Part shown: piece by piece, positions 14,306 to 22,289 of the stretch
Numbering within the stretch: the stretch's first letter is position 1
Layout of the letters: each line of letters starts with the position of its first letter
IMG/VR virus record: IMGVR_UViG_3300028800_000099
Span: 1 to 63,944 of that record
Origin: a virus
Reading direction: 5' to 3' (one strand)
DNA: 63,944 nt
Made by a program: the position numbers and the translations under genes
Notes under the pieces: generated by a model
Told to the model about the DNA's origin: nothing
The model's database searches: none
Seen by the model: the letters and a program-made list of their open reading frames with translations, nothing else

Positions 14306-16143
14306 TGGCGCGCTCTCCCGCCGCCCAAGCCCAGCGCCGATACGAGACGGCCGCGCCTGACGATCCCTACTATCAATCCGCGTCCCCCACGCTGCTGGCG
14401 GGAATGCCCGCTGATCCTGAGGAGACGAAGCCCAATTCCCAGATCACGAAGGAATGGGCCACGCTGTTCAACCACTGTGAGAACCGGCTGCAGGCGCTCT
14501 ACACGTGGCGGGTTCCTTGGTGGACGACGTCAGGGCAGATCGCCCGGTATCTGCGGCCGAACCGCTGGTACGCCTTCATCGTCGGCAACATGTACAACCA
14601 GGGCCTTCGCCAAGACTTCGCCATCGTTGACCGGACGGGCACCTTGGCGGGCGAGGTCTGCGCCGCCGGCCTGATGGCTGGGCTGACGGACCCGGACCGC
14701 CGCTGGCTGACGCTCGGCCCCGCGATCCCTGACTTCGAACTCGATCAGGCTGGCCAGCAATGGTACGAGGATGTCACGGAGCGCTACAACTACGTGCTGA
14801 CGCACTCGAACTTCTACGACGCCCAGGCGCAGCACTACGACGATCTGGTGTTCTTCGGGACGGCTCCGGTCATCGATTACGAGAGCGCTGACACGATCAT
14901 CAACGTGCGGACCCCATGCTCGGGCGAGTACATGCTCGGGACCGGCTTCGATTTCTCCGACGAGGTCCTGTACGAGGAGTTCCGCTTGACGGTCAGTCAG
15001 GTGGTCGAGGGCTACGGGATTGAGAACTGCCCTGAGAACATCCTGCGCATGTGGCGCCAGAAGGGCGGCGCACTGCAATCCGAAGTCGTGATCGGTCACG
15101 CGATCGAGCCAAACTTCGCGATCGACGGTGAGGGCGGATCGGTCGGCAAGATTCCCGGCGGCTTCACGTGGCGCGAGGTGTTCTGGGTCCGTGGGCAGAA
15201 GAATGCCAAGCCACTCTCGCTCGCCGGCTTCCATGAGCAGCCGTTCGCGGTCTCCCGCTGGAACGTGCAGGGGAACGAAGCCTACGGCCGCGGCGTCGGC
15301 GAGAACATGCTGGGCGACGTGATCCAGCTCCAACTCGAAACGCGCCAGAAGGCCGAATCGATCGAGAAGGTGAACCGTCCCCCGATGGGCGCCGACGTCT
15401 CGCTGATGAACCTGCCGTCGTCGACCAATCCTGGGAAAATCACATACTTCAACACGGGCGCGAACGGAGAGAAGAAGTTCTTCCCGCTCTACGAGGTGAA
15501 GCCGGACATCCCGGCGATCACGGCGGACATCAAGCTCATTCAGGAGCGGATCGAGAAGACCGCCTACGTCGATGTCATGCAGCCGATGGCGGATCTGCGC
15601 GACCAGACACATGGCCAGGTCACGGCGACGGAAATCGACGCGATCAAGCAAGAGCGCCTGCTTCCCCTGGGTCCGGTGTTCGGCCGCGTCTACGGAGCGC
15701 TGCGCCTTCGGGTGAAGCGTCACCTCGCGATTATGGCTCGGCGCGGTCTGTTGCCGCCGAAGCCCGCGTCGCTCCAGGGCGTCCCGACGAAGATCGACTT
15801 CATCAGCATGCTCACGGCGGCACAGCGGGCGACGAGCACGGCGGCGATTGCCCGGAGCGCTCAGTTCCTCGGCTCGCTGTCCGGTGCGTGGCCTGAGGCT
15901 CGGTTGCTGCTGGATGTCGAGAAGGCTGGACGGCAGTTCAACGACGGCGTCGGCGCTCCTCCGGGAATCATGGTGTCGGCGCAGCAGTTCAAGAAGGCGC
16001 TCGCGGCCGAGCGGCAACAGCAGCAGGCTCAGCAGGCTCTCGCTCAGACTGCGGCCGGCGCGACCGCTGCGGCCGGACTCGCGAAGACCTCGCTCGCGCC
16101 GGGGAACGCCCTGAGCGCGCTGGTCGGTGGACAACCCGGATGA
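14305..16143 (+). CDS. Portal protein (head-to-tail connecting protein)
   Basis: The 612-residue protein has the hallmark phrases of the head-to-tail connector family: HCENRLQALYTWRVPWWTTS near the N-terminus, GLMAGLTDPDRRWLTL, the IEKVNRPPMGADV region and a helical C-terminus ending in a Gln/Ala-rich tail (AERQQQQAQQALAQTAAGAT). It forms the dodecameric ring at one capsid vertex through which TerL pumps DNA. The length is typical for podovirus portals. Confidence 0.93.
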   Translation: MARSPAAQAQRRYETAAPDDPYYQSASPTLLAGMPADPEETKPNSQITKEWATLFNHCENRLQALYTWRVPWWTTSGQIARYLRPNRWYAFIVGNMYNQGLRQDFAIVDRTGTLAGEVCAAGLMAGLTDPDRRWLTLGPAIPDFELDQAGQQWYEDVTERYNYVLTHSNFYDAQAQHYDDLVFFGTAPVIDYESADTIINVRTPCSGEYMLGTGFDFSDEVLYEEFRLTVSQVVEGYGIENCPENILRMWRQKGGALQSEVVIGHAIEPNFAIDGEGGSVGKIPGGFTWREVFWVRGQKNAKPLSLAGFHEQPFAVSRWNVQGNEAYGRGVGENMLGDVIQLQLETRQKAESIEKVNRPPMGADVSLMNLPSSTNPGKITYFNTGANGEKKFFPLYEVKPDIPAITADIKLIQERIEKTAYVDVMQPMADLRDQTHGQVTATEIDAIKQERLLPLGPVFGRVYGALRLRVKRHLAIMARRGLLPPKPASLQGVPTKIDFISMLTAAQRATSTAAIARSAQFLGSLSGAWPEARLLLDVEKAGRQFNDGVGAPPGIMVSAQQFKKALAAERQQQQAQQALAQTAAGATAAAGLAKTSLAPGNALSALVGGQPG

Positions 16144-16159
16144 ACACAGGAGGAAACCC

Positions 16160-16483
16160 GTGCGACGCAAACGTAAGCGTCCGCCCATGTCGAGTGACGG
16201 CAAAGGGGCGCGCTGCCGGTACTGCGAACGGATTCTAGAGGCCACGACATCCAAGAGCCTGACGCGGGCGACGCGGGACCATTACTGGCCGCAGTGTCGC
16301 GGGGGCATCGTGAAGGTGTGGGCATGTTTCCAATGCAACAACCTCAAAGGCTGTCTCACGCCGTTCGAATGGGCTAATTACATGGCGACGCACCCGGACT
16401 GGTGGCGTCGTAATCGCAAGGAGACAACGCCAGATGGACTTTCCGACAAACCCAACGATCGTGGAACACACGCCGGCGCCTGA
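16160..16483 (+). CDS. HNH-like zinc protein (107 aa)
   Basis: I chose the GTG start because AGGAGGAAACCC precedes it; an ATG lies upstream inside the portal stop region. After a basic N-terminus (RRKRKRPP) the protein has CRYC, TRATRDHYWPQCRGG and CFQCNNLKG, an HNH-type betabetaalpha-metal layout with two cysteine pairs. HNH proteins beside terminase/portal genes take part in packaging in some phages; that role here is inference. Its end overlaps the next gene by 50 bases. Confidence 0.75.
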   Translation: MRRKRKRPPMSSDGKGARCRYCERILEATTSKSLTRATRDHYWPQCRGGIVKVWACFQCNNLKGCLTPFEWANYMATHPDWWRRNRKETTPDGLSDKPNDRGTHAGA

Positions 16484-16709
16484 GGTCTTCATCGACGGCT
16501 ATCAGAGTTCGGTGATCTGCAATGGCGTCGTGAAGTTCACATGCTTCTCGCTGGCCCATGATGCGCTGACCGGGAAGATGGAGCGCCGCGTCGTGCTGCG
16601 GATTTCGTCGCCGCTGCAAGCCGTGCTCGGTATCTATGAGGCGATGGGGAGCCTCTTGGATGAGGTTCAGCGCGCTTCGGCCCCGGCGGAAGGCGAGGCC
16701 ACGCAATGA
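16434..16709 (+). CDS. Hypothetical protein (91 aa)
   Basis: Starts MDFPTNPTIVEHTPAPEVFI behind AAGGAG. It has a beta-rich middle (SVICNGVVKFTCFSLAHDAL) and an amphipathic C-terminal helix. The reading frame overlaps the HNH gene by 50 bases and the next by four. Not recognised; probably a head-module accessory. Confidence 0.65.
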   Translation: MDFPTNPTIVEHTPAPEVFIDGYQSSVICNGVVKFTCFSLAHDALTGKMERRVVLRISSPLQAVLGIYEAMGSLLDEVQRASAPAEGEATQ

Positions 16710-17152
16710 GCGATCTGACCGAACTCGAAATCCTGTCCAAGTTCAACCAGTCCATCCGAGAGGCGCGAGACGCCTGCGCATGGCTGGCGAAGAATGCGGA
16801 CCCGGAATGGCTGGCGCCGCGGGGGGTGCATTATCGTCGGCTGAAGACGGCGCTGTCAGAACTTGAGGGCTGCGCACGTCAGATGAGCCAGTTTCGCTCG
16901 GACACGCGCTGGCTTCCGCTCGGCATCCTCTACGGAGCCAAGGCCGCGCGTCTGGCGCAGAAGTATTTCGTCCAACTGAACTGGAAGGGCTTCGGCGAAC
17001 TGACGAAGCTGTTCGACATGAGCGAGCGGCGCGCGGACGAACTCGCGAACGCCAAGACGGGGCGCTTGGGGGTGATCCTGCCGACGCGGACGGACTTTCT
17101 CATGCTGCCGGACCACCGCGTTCCGATGCCGAATCGGGGGACACGCCATTGA
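16706..17152 (+). CDS. Hypothetical protein (148 aa)
   Basis: MSDLTELEILSKFNQSIREA starts a helical N-terminus, followed by LPLGILYGAKAARLAQKYFV and a basic C-terminus. ATGA couples it to the previous gene. Position suggests a conserved BPP-1-like head-module accessory, but I cannot name it. Confidence 0.65.
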   Translation: MSDLTELEILSKFNQSIREARDACAWLAKNADPEWLAPRGVHYRRLKTALSELEGCARQMSQFRSDTRWLPLGILYGAKAARLAQKYFVQLNWKGFGELTKLFDMSERRADELANAKTGRLGVILPTRTDFLMLPDHRVPMPNRGTRH

Positions 17153-17361
17153 AGATGATCCCCGTCCAGTCGTCGAACATCGGCTCGATCGGCTACGATC
17201 CCGAGTCCAAGCTTATGCACGTCGAGTTCAAGGACGGCGCCACGTACAAGCTTCACGGCGTCGAGGCTGAGGAATATCGGCAGTTCATGGCGGCTCCGTC
17301 GAAGGGTGGCCACTACCACACGCACTTCAAGAATCGTCACAGCGGGAAGGTTGGCGGGTGA
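17149..17361 (+). CDS. KTSC domain protein (70 aa)
   Basis: The sequence matches the KTSC domain over nearly its whole length: PVQSSNIGSIGYDPESKLMH, VEFKDGATYKLHGVEAEEYR, then SKGGHYHTHFKNRH. The domain occurs alone in phages and after lysyl-tRNA synthetase-type proteins; it is thought to bind nucleic acid. The TTG start overlaps the previous stop as TTGA; an ATG two codons later is the alternative. Confidence 0.85.
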   Translation: MKMIPVQSSNIGSIGYDPESKLMHVEFKDGATYKLHGVEAEEYRQFMAAPSKGGHYHTHFKNRHSGKVGG

Positions 17362-17729
17362 CCGACGAGCCCCTTCCCCTTCGAGTTCCTGAGCCTGAAG
17401 AGATCCTACTCGGCGTCGTACATCAGACGCCTGAGCAGGTCGCCAACGAGGAAAAGGTTCAGGCCGAGAACCGCGAGATCAGACGCCTGTTCCTCGTCAA
17501 GCTTCTGCAGGACGAACCTTTCCGGCAATGGCTCAGGGCGAAACTGGAGGCGTGGAACACGTTCGGCAATCCGTTCGGCGCGTCCCCGACTGGCTTCCCC
17601 GATCCGATGGCGACTCAATTCGCGCTCGGCATGAAAGCCGCCGGCTGGAACCTGTGGGAGGAGTTCGATGAAGCTTCGCCCGAACTGGCTTCGCTCATGC
17701 GGCGAGAGGCGTTGAAGCCGCTGGGGTGA
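17358..17729 (+). CDS. Bbp19-like phage protein (123 aa)
   Basis: GTG overlaps the preceding TGA. The C-terminal part (FLVKLLQDEPFRQWLRAKLE ... MATQFALGMKAAGWNLWEEF) follows the pattern of the Bbp19-like domain named after Bordetella phage BPP-1, found between portal and capsid genes. Its role is unproven, probably head assembly. The family match is from memory of the pattern. Confidence 0.6.
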   Translation: MTDEPLPLRVPEPEEILLGVVHQTPEQVANEEKVQAENREIRRLFLVKLLQDEPFRQWLRAKLEAWNTFGNPFGASPTGFPDPMATQFALGMKAAGWNLWEEFDEASPELASLMRREALKPLG

Positions 17730-17766
17730 TGGGGTAGAACGAGATGCGCCGCGTCAGCGACGTTGC

Positions 17767-17821
17767 GGAGGGGAGAAGTCGGTTCCTCGGCCTCGACAAC
17801 TAGGGTTCGGCCCTCCCCTCC
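17767..17821 (+). ncRNA. Candidate compact structured RNA element (three-way junction)
   Basis: GGAGGGG (17767-17773) pairs with CCCCTCC (17815-17821) as seven GC-rich pairs. Inside lie GTCG...CGAC and AGGG-TTCGG-CCCT hairpins. It looks superficially tRNA-like but is too short (55 bases) and lacks an anticodon arm. It sits in the 125-base gap before 17855. Confidence 0.35.
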
Positions 17822-17854
17822 GATCCACCAGAAGCAGCAGCAGAGAAGCACCCC

Positions 17855-18142
17855 ATGTTCACCCTCAAACTCTATCGCGTCCCCAATGGCCAATTGGTCA
17901 CGCGCGTCCAAGCCGTCCACCATGTCCAGACGATGGAAATCGGTAAGTCAGGCCGCATCATCGAAGTGTGGGCTTTCCACGGTCCTGAGCCATCCACCTA
18001 CGACGCCTATTTCATCGGCGAGAAGGAAGACGGCATGGACGCCCTCAACGACGACAACCACTTCCACTGGGCTCTCCTTGAGAACTCAGATGGCAACACG
18101 ACCGAGCACTTTCGTCCTGCCGGCTACGGTCGCCCAAGATAG
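17855..18142 (+). CDS. Hypothetical protein (95 aa)
   Basis: MFTLKLYRVPNGQLVTRVQA starts a mixed beta/alpha protein with many aromatic and His residues toward the end (NHFHWALLEN). It is flanked on both sides by non-coding DNA with strong RNA-hairpin potential. Not recognised. Confidence 0.65.
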   Translation: MFTLKLYRVPNGQLVTRVQAVHHVQTMEIGKSGRIIEVWAFHGPEPSTYDAYFIGEKEDGMDALNDDNHFHWALLENSDGNTTEHFRPAGYGRPR

Positions 18143-18310
18143 TTCAAGTTTCGCCGCAAGGCGTCCGATGGTGGTGGGGTTCAATTCCCCCTCGCTGGCC
18201 GAGATCAGGTGAGAAGTAGGGTTCGAATCCCCGCGCCGGAGCAATCCGGAGGCGATCTTGCCGGGAGTGGTGTTCCGGGGCCTGACAGTCGGGAAAGACC
18301 GACACCCTAT
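18143..18310 (+). ncRNA. Candidate structured RNA with T-loops and GNRA tetraloops
   Basis: Six perfect hairpins follow one another between two genes: CGCC-GCAA-GGCG (18152-18163), GGGG-TTCAATT-CCCC (18176-18190), CTCG-CTGGC-CGAG (18191-18203), GGG-TTCGAAT-CCC (18219-18231), CCGGA-GCAA-TCCGG (18236-18249) and GTCGG-GAAAGA-CCGAC (18288-18303). Two loops are exact seven-base tRNA T-loop sequences and two are GNRA. No complete tRNA cloverleaf could be drawn: acceptor strands do not match and no seven-base anticodon loop fits. No U-tract follows. Confidence 0.55.
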
Positions 18311-18352
18311 CCTTTAAGCGGAACCATTCAGAGCGCTGGCCGTTCCGCCTAC

Positions 18353-18523
18353 ATGCTCGGCACCATCCTCATCATCGTCCTGATCTTGGCTCTGTTAGGC
18401 TCGTTCCCAACGTGGCCACATTCGGCCGGATGGGGTTATGGGCCGAGCGGCCTAGTCGGATTGATTCTCGTGATTGTCGTGCTGTGGCTGCTGTTCGGCA
18501 GCGGACACCGCATCGTCCTGTAG
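18353..18523 (+). CDS. DUF3309-family small membrane protein (56 aa)
   Basis: The product starts MLGTILIIVLILALLGSFPT, continues WPHSAGWGYGPSG and ends in a second membrane helix (LVGLILVIVVLWLLFG). This is the full DUF3309 pattern, two membrane segments joined by a conserved WPHS..WGYGPSG loop. DUF3309 proteins are frequent in bacterial genomes, have no known role and are unusual in phages. A host origin is plausible. Confidence 0.85.
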   Translation: MLGTILIIVLILALLGSFPTWPHSAGWGYGPSGLVGLILVIVVLWLLFGSGHRIVL

Positions 18524-18530
18524 ACGCGAC

Positions 18531-18869
18531 TCAAGTTCCCCGAATCGTCCCATCGCTGGCCAGGGCTTCGTCGATCACGCGGCGCGATACTTCGACGAGC
18601 GGAATGCCGAATCTCACGGATAGCCGCTCAAGGATGGCGCGGTGAGGATCGTCGAGGGTGAGGTGTTTCATCGCCTTCTGCGACGGCCGGCGCGGTCGTA
18701 ACTGCGCAATTTCCGCATGCCGATCAAGGACCGACCAGAACGCTCTGGACAGCGGTATGTCGTCCCGCTCGGCAATATATTCCAGATAATCGACCTGCTG
18801 TGTTCGCAGGCAAAGGGTGAGCCGAGGGGTCTTCTTGTGCTCCTCAGGCGGCAGACGTTTACGCCCCAC
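18531..18869 (-). CDS. Putative DNA-binding regulator, ribbon-helix-helix-like (112 aa)
   Basis: This is the only minus-strand gene inside the late region. The GTG start (GRKRLPPEEHKKTPRLTLCL) has GGAGA upstream; an ATG at 18926 gives a longer form. The N-terminal half has a basic strand then RLTLCLRTQQVDYLEYIAER, like ribbon-helix-helix repressors; the C-terminal half (ERLSVRFGIPLVEVSRRVID) looks like a second helical DNA-binding unit. It could control scaffold/capsid transcription. Family unproven. Confidence 0.6.
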   Translation of the reverse strand: MGRKRLPPEEHKKTPRLTLCLRTQQVDYLEYIAERDDIPLSRAFWSVLDRHAEIAQLRPRRPSQKAMKHLTLDDPHRAILERLSVRFGIPLVEVSRRVIDEALASDGTIRGT

Positions 18870-18952
18870 TGCGATTATCTCCGGCTGCGAATAAGTTGCG
18901 TAGATGTACCACACCGCCGCTCGCATACCAGATGTTGTGTTAGAGCCGCTTC

Positions 18953-19720
18953 ATGGCTGGAGAAGACCTTTCCTCGGCGGCGGCTGCGCCCGCATCACCT
19001 GAGCCCGCTGCCCCTGTGGCGGAAACGGCTCCGGCGCCCGTTGAAGCCGCTGCTCCTGCTGAAACCCTCCTTGAAGGTGCTCCTGAGGCGGCTGCGGTCG
19101 CTGAACCGGCCGCCGAACCTGCGGCCGAGCCGGAAGCTCCCGCCGAGCCCGAAGCGGCTCCCATCGCCGAACCCGCTGCCGAACCCGCTCCGGAAGCCGC
19201 GGCGCCCGAGGCCGAGAAGCCCCCGGCTGAAGCCGCCGCCCCCGTCTACGAAGACTTCACCCTGCCCGAAGGCTTCCAAGCCGCGCCGGAACAGATCGCC
19301 GAGTTCACTGGTCTCCTGACTGAAGCCAAGCTGGACCAGGAAACCGGCCAGAAGTTCATGGACCTCCACGCCAAGTCGCTCCAAGCGGCCGTGGAGCAAA
19401 TGTCCCAACGCCAAGTGGACACCTTCGAACAGACGCGCTCCGGCTGGCGCACCGATGCGGACACGCGCTTCGGCAACCGCCGCGACACCATCATCAACGA
19501 CGCGAAGTTCGCGATCACCCAACTCGTCCCCGATGCGAAGGCGCAGAAGGAACTGTGGGGCGTCCTGGGTTTCACCGGGGCCGGCGATCATCCGGCGCTC
19601 ATCTCGGCCTTCGCCGCTGCGGCCCCCCGTCTGCGCGAACGTCCCGCCCCTCCGGGTGGCCTGCCCAATACCGGCGCGAAGCTGAATCCCGCCGAACGCC
19701 GCTACGGCCCCAAGCAATAA
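18953..19720 (+). CDS. Putative capsid scaffolding protein
   Basis: The 255-residue protein has an extremely Ala/Glu/Pro-rich N-terminal 100 residues, then a charged helical region (EFTGLLTEAKLDQETGQKFM, DLHAKSLQAAVEQMSQRQVD) and a short C-terminal conserved end (LNPAERRYGPKQ). Composition, size and place directly before the major capsid gene fit an internal scaffold. It would guide prohead assembly and leave before DNA packaging. No protease motif is seen. Confidence 0.75.
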   Translation: MAGEDLSSAAAAPASPEPAAPVAETAPAPVEAAAPAETLLEGAPEAAAVAEPAAEPAAEPEAPAEPEAAPIAEPAAEPAPEAAAPEAEKPPAEAAAPVYEDFTLPEGFQAAPEQIAEFTGLLTEAKLDQETGQKFMDLHAKSLQAAVEQMSQRQVDTFEQTRSGWRTDADTRFGNRRDTIINDAKFAITQLVPDAKAQKELWGVLGFTGAGDHPALISAFAAAAPRLRERPAPPGGLPNTGAKLNPAERRYGPKQ

Positions 19721-19736
19721 CGTGAGGATCTGACCC

Positions 19737-20783
19737 ATGGCGACCGGCGCCCCCTTCACTCTCATGGACTTGGCTCGCAGAACCGACCCGAACGGCGATG
19801 CTGCCGACGTCGCGGAACTGCTCAGCCAGGCCAACGAGATCTATGACGACCTCGTCTGGAAAGAGGGCAACACCAACACCGGCCACGTCTTCACGGTTCG
19901 GACCTCGATCCCCGCTGGCTGGTGGCGCTACATCAACCAGGGCGTCCCGATGTCCAAGTCGACGACCGCCCAGGGCCGCATCAACTGCGGCATGCTGGAA
20001 GACAACTTCACCGTCGACCGCAAGCTGATGGAGATGGCGGAAGACCAGAACAAGTTCCGCTACGAAGAAGACAACGCCCACCTCGAAGGCATGTCCCAAA
20101 CCGTCGCCGGACAGTTCATCTACGGCAACGTCGCCAACAACCCGGCGTCCTTCACCGGCTTCGAAGCCTTCTACAACACCGTCAACACCTCCACCGCCGA
20201 CAACGCCTCGAACGTGTTCGACGGCGGCGGCACGGGCGGCAACAACACCTCCCTGATCATGATCGGCTGGTCGCCGCGCTCGATCTACGGCGTGTTCCCC
20301 AAGGGCTCGAAGGCGGGTCTGACGCTCGAACCCCTGGACTACACCCAGGTCGCCTACGACTCGGTCGGCAACCCGTATCGCGCGGCCATGACCTGGTTCA
20401 AGCAGGAAGCCGGCTTCTGCATCGAGGACTGGCGCTGGGGCGTTCGCCTCGCCAACCTCGACGTCACCTCGGCCGGTCTCGGCGGCACCAACCCCTTCGA
20501 CATCTTCGCCACCCTGTCCAAGATGGTCCTGCGGCTGCCCAAGGCCGGACGCACGATCTCCGGCATCACCGAAACCGACGCCAAGTCCGAGATGGGCATG
20601 GTCGTCCGGCCGGCGATCTACGCCAACCGCACCCTGCGCGGCTTCATGGACATCCAGGCGATCCGCGACAAGAACGTCCTGCTGAGCCCGAAAGACTACG
20701 CCGGACAGCCGATCGAGAATTACCGCGGCGTGCCCGTGCGGATTCTGGACCAGCTCAAGAACACCGAAACCCGCGTCGTCTAA
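19737..20783 (+). CDS. Major capsid protein (BPP-1 Bbp17-like)
   Basis: This 348-residue protein follows the scaffold gene and starts MATGAPFTLMDLARRTDPNG. Features typical of the group include the long N-terminal region, the EDNAHLEGMSQTVAGQFIYG segment, DWRWGVRLANLD and the C-terminal PVRILDQLKNTETRVV. Strong, uniform GC-rich codon choice suggests high expression. A HK97-type fold is expected from the family, not visible directly. It is followed by a cement-like gene. Confidence 0.88.
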   Translation: MATGAPFTLMDLARRTDPNGDAADVAELLSQANEIYDDLVWKEGNTNTGHVFTVRTSIPAGWWRYINQGVPMSKSTTAQGRINCGMLEDNFTVDRKLMEMAEDQNKFRYEEDNAHLEGMSQTVAGQFIYGNVANNPASFTGFEAFYNTVNTSTADNASNVFDGGGTGGNNTSLIMIGWSPRSIYGVFPKGSKAGLTLEPLDYTQVAYDSVGNPYRAAMTWFKQEAGFCIEDWRWGVRLANLDVTSAGLGGTNPFDIFATLSKMVLRLPKAGRTISGITETDAKSEMGMVVRPAIYANRTLRGFMDIQAIRDKNVLLSPKDYAGQPIENYRGVPVRILDQLKNTETRVV

Positions 20784-20812
20784 GTCGCTGACGGAAACGA
20801 GGAATCACTTCC

Positions 20813-21331
20813 ATGATCTTGGACATCACCCTCACCCTGAGCGCCAACCAGGCGATCACCGCCACGGCGACCTCGACCGGCGTGTACGACACCGCTGGTC
20901 TGGGCGTCGGGCAGCCGGTCGGCAACATCTTCGGGATTGCTGACGACTCCAGCTTCGGCAACGACATCGGCGGGGGCGGCCCCGAGACCTCGGGTCCGCA
21001 ACTCGTGGCCTTCGTGGGCACAGCATTCGCTGCTGGTGGCGCCGGCACCCTCACCGTTCAGCTTCAGGCGGCGACGGACACGACCAATACCGGCACGCCG
21101 GGAACGTGGAATACGATCCTCTCGACGGATGCCTATGCGCTCTCCGCGCTGACCGCGAACGCGAAGATCGCGGACTTCACGGTTCCTCGCCGCTATCCGG
21201 GCAAGGACTTCCCGCGCTTCTACCGGCTGAACTACGTGGTGGCGACGGGTCCGATGACGGCGGGCACGATCTCGTATGCCGGCCTGCTGACCGGCATCGA
21301 CAACACGGCCCTGTATCCGGCGAACTACTGA
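20813..21331 (+). CDS. Capsid cement/decoration protein (Bbp16-like)
   Basis: The 172-residue product begins MILDITLTLSANQAITATAT and is dominated by beta-strand and small residues, with the late segment YPGKDFPRFYRLNYVVATGP. That phrase and the gene position directly after the major capsid gene match the cement protein Bbp16 of phage BPP-1, a jelly-roll that stabilises the shell. Ascribed from family knowledge. Confidence 0.78.
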   Translation: MILDITLTLSANQAITATATSTGVYDTAGLGVGQPVGNIFGIADDSSFGNDIGGGGPETSGPQLVAFVGTAFAAGGAGTLTVQLQAATDTTNTGTPGTWNTILSTDAYALSALTANAKIADFTVPRRYPGKDFPRFYRLNYVVATGPMTAGTISYAGLLTGIDNTALYPANY

Positions 21332-21338
21332 GGCGCGA

Positions 21339-22277
21339 ATGACCGTTTCTGACATCGACGTCACCGCGATCTGCCAGCGCTTCAATCGGGGCGAAGGCGA
21401 GACCGTGCCAGCGCTGGCCGCTGCGTACGGTCTCACCGCCGCTCAGGTCCGCTACTACCTGAAGAAGGAGGGACAACTGTCCGCTCCCTCGACGATCGAA
21501 GCGGCCAAGGCTCCGTTCGAGACCGACGAAGAACTGGGCATCGGTGTCGATGACGATGCGCCCGATCCGAATGCCACGCTCGCCGCGCTGATGGCCAACC
21601 CGGCGCTCGCTGCGCTGATCGATCAGGCCGTGGCCGCTCGCGTCGCGCAACTCGGCGTCTCTCAGTCGGCGATGCCTCAGGGGTCGGAGGCCTTTGCCGC
21701 TTTCACCCAAACGCTGAAGCACCTGATCGACACCCAGGCGATGCAGCAACCGGGCTACATCAAGCCGCTGCCGGCGGATGAGATCGACCGCCGCGCTGCG
21801 GGCAAGGTCGAGATGTTCGCCCTGCTGCGGGACTACGAACGCCGTGGCGAAGCTCCGCTCTGGGAAATCGGCGAAGGCGGCTTCTTCGAATGCACGAACG
21901 CGATGGAGTTCCCTGAGGGGGCCGAGATCCGCACGTTCCTGCCGCCTCCGGAAGACTTCATCCCGAAGAACGAGCCGGCTGAGCGCGTCCATGCGGCGAT
22001 GATGCAATGGCTCGGTGGCCCGACGCCGGACATCGGCGAACAGGTCGAGGCCGCGCACAAGGCTGCGCACGCTCCGCTGATCTCCAGCGCGCCTATCGCG
22101 GCGGGCAACACCGGCCCCGTGCAGATCGTGACGATGCCTGGCGCGTCCAAAGCGCCGCCGAGGCCGAAGCGCCGCGGCATGGGTACGATCGTCACCGAAC
22201 CGCGTGAGATTGGTCCGGGTGCCCCTGGCTCCGCGCCGGGTCCGCGTGGGCCTTCGTTCGACAACGCGTCCGTGTAG
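21339..22277 (+). CDS. Head-module protein with N-terminal HTH-like segment (312 aa)
   Basis: The first 45 residues read like a small helix-turn-helix (LAAAYGLTAAQVRYYLKKEG). A coiled/Ala-rich middle and a globular part (WEIGEGGFFECTNAMEFPEG) follow, then a Pro/Gly-rich tail. It lies between cement and a likely decoration protein. Not recognised; a structural protein is likely. Confidence 0.6.
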   Translation: MTVSDIDVTAICQRFNRGEGETVPALAAAYGLTAAQVRYYLKKEGQLSAPSTIEAAKAPFETDEELGIGVDDDAPDPNATLAALMANPALAALIDQAVAARVAQLGVSQSAMPQGSEAFAAFTQTLKHLIDTQAMQQPGYIKPLPADEIDRRAAGKVEMFALLRDYERRGEAPLWEIGEGGFFECTNAMEFPEGAEIRTFLPPPEDFIPKNEPAERVHAAMMQWLGGPTPDIGEQVEAAHKAAHAPLISSAPIAAGNTGPVQIVTMPGASKAPPRPKRRGMGTIVTEPREIGPGAPGSAPGPRGPSFDNASV

Positions 22278-22289
22278 GGAGAATAGACG

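Noticed and set aside
18165-18243. Possible tRNA from TCCGATG to CGCCGGA with GGTTCGAATCC T-arm
   Set aside because: The acceptor pairs in six of seven positions, but the D-arm position is a T-arm-like hairpin and the anticodon position has only a five-base loop, so a functional tRNA cannot be drawn by hand. Left as a structured RNA candidate.
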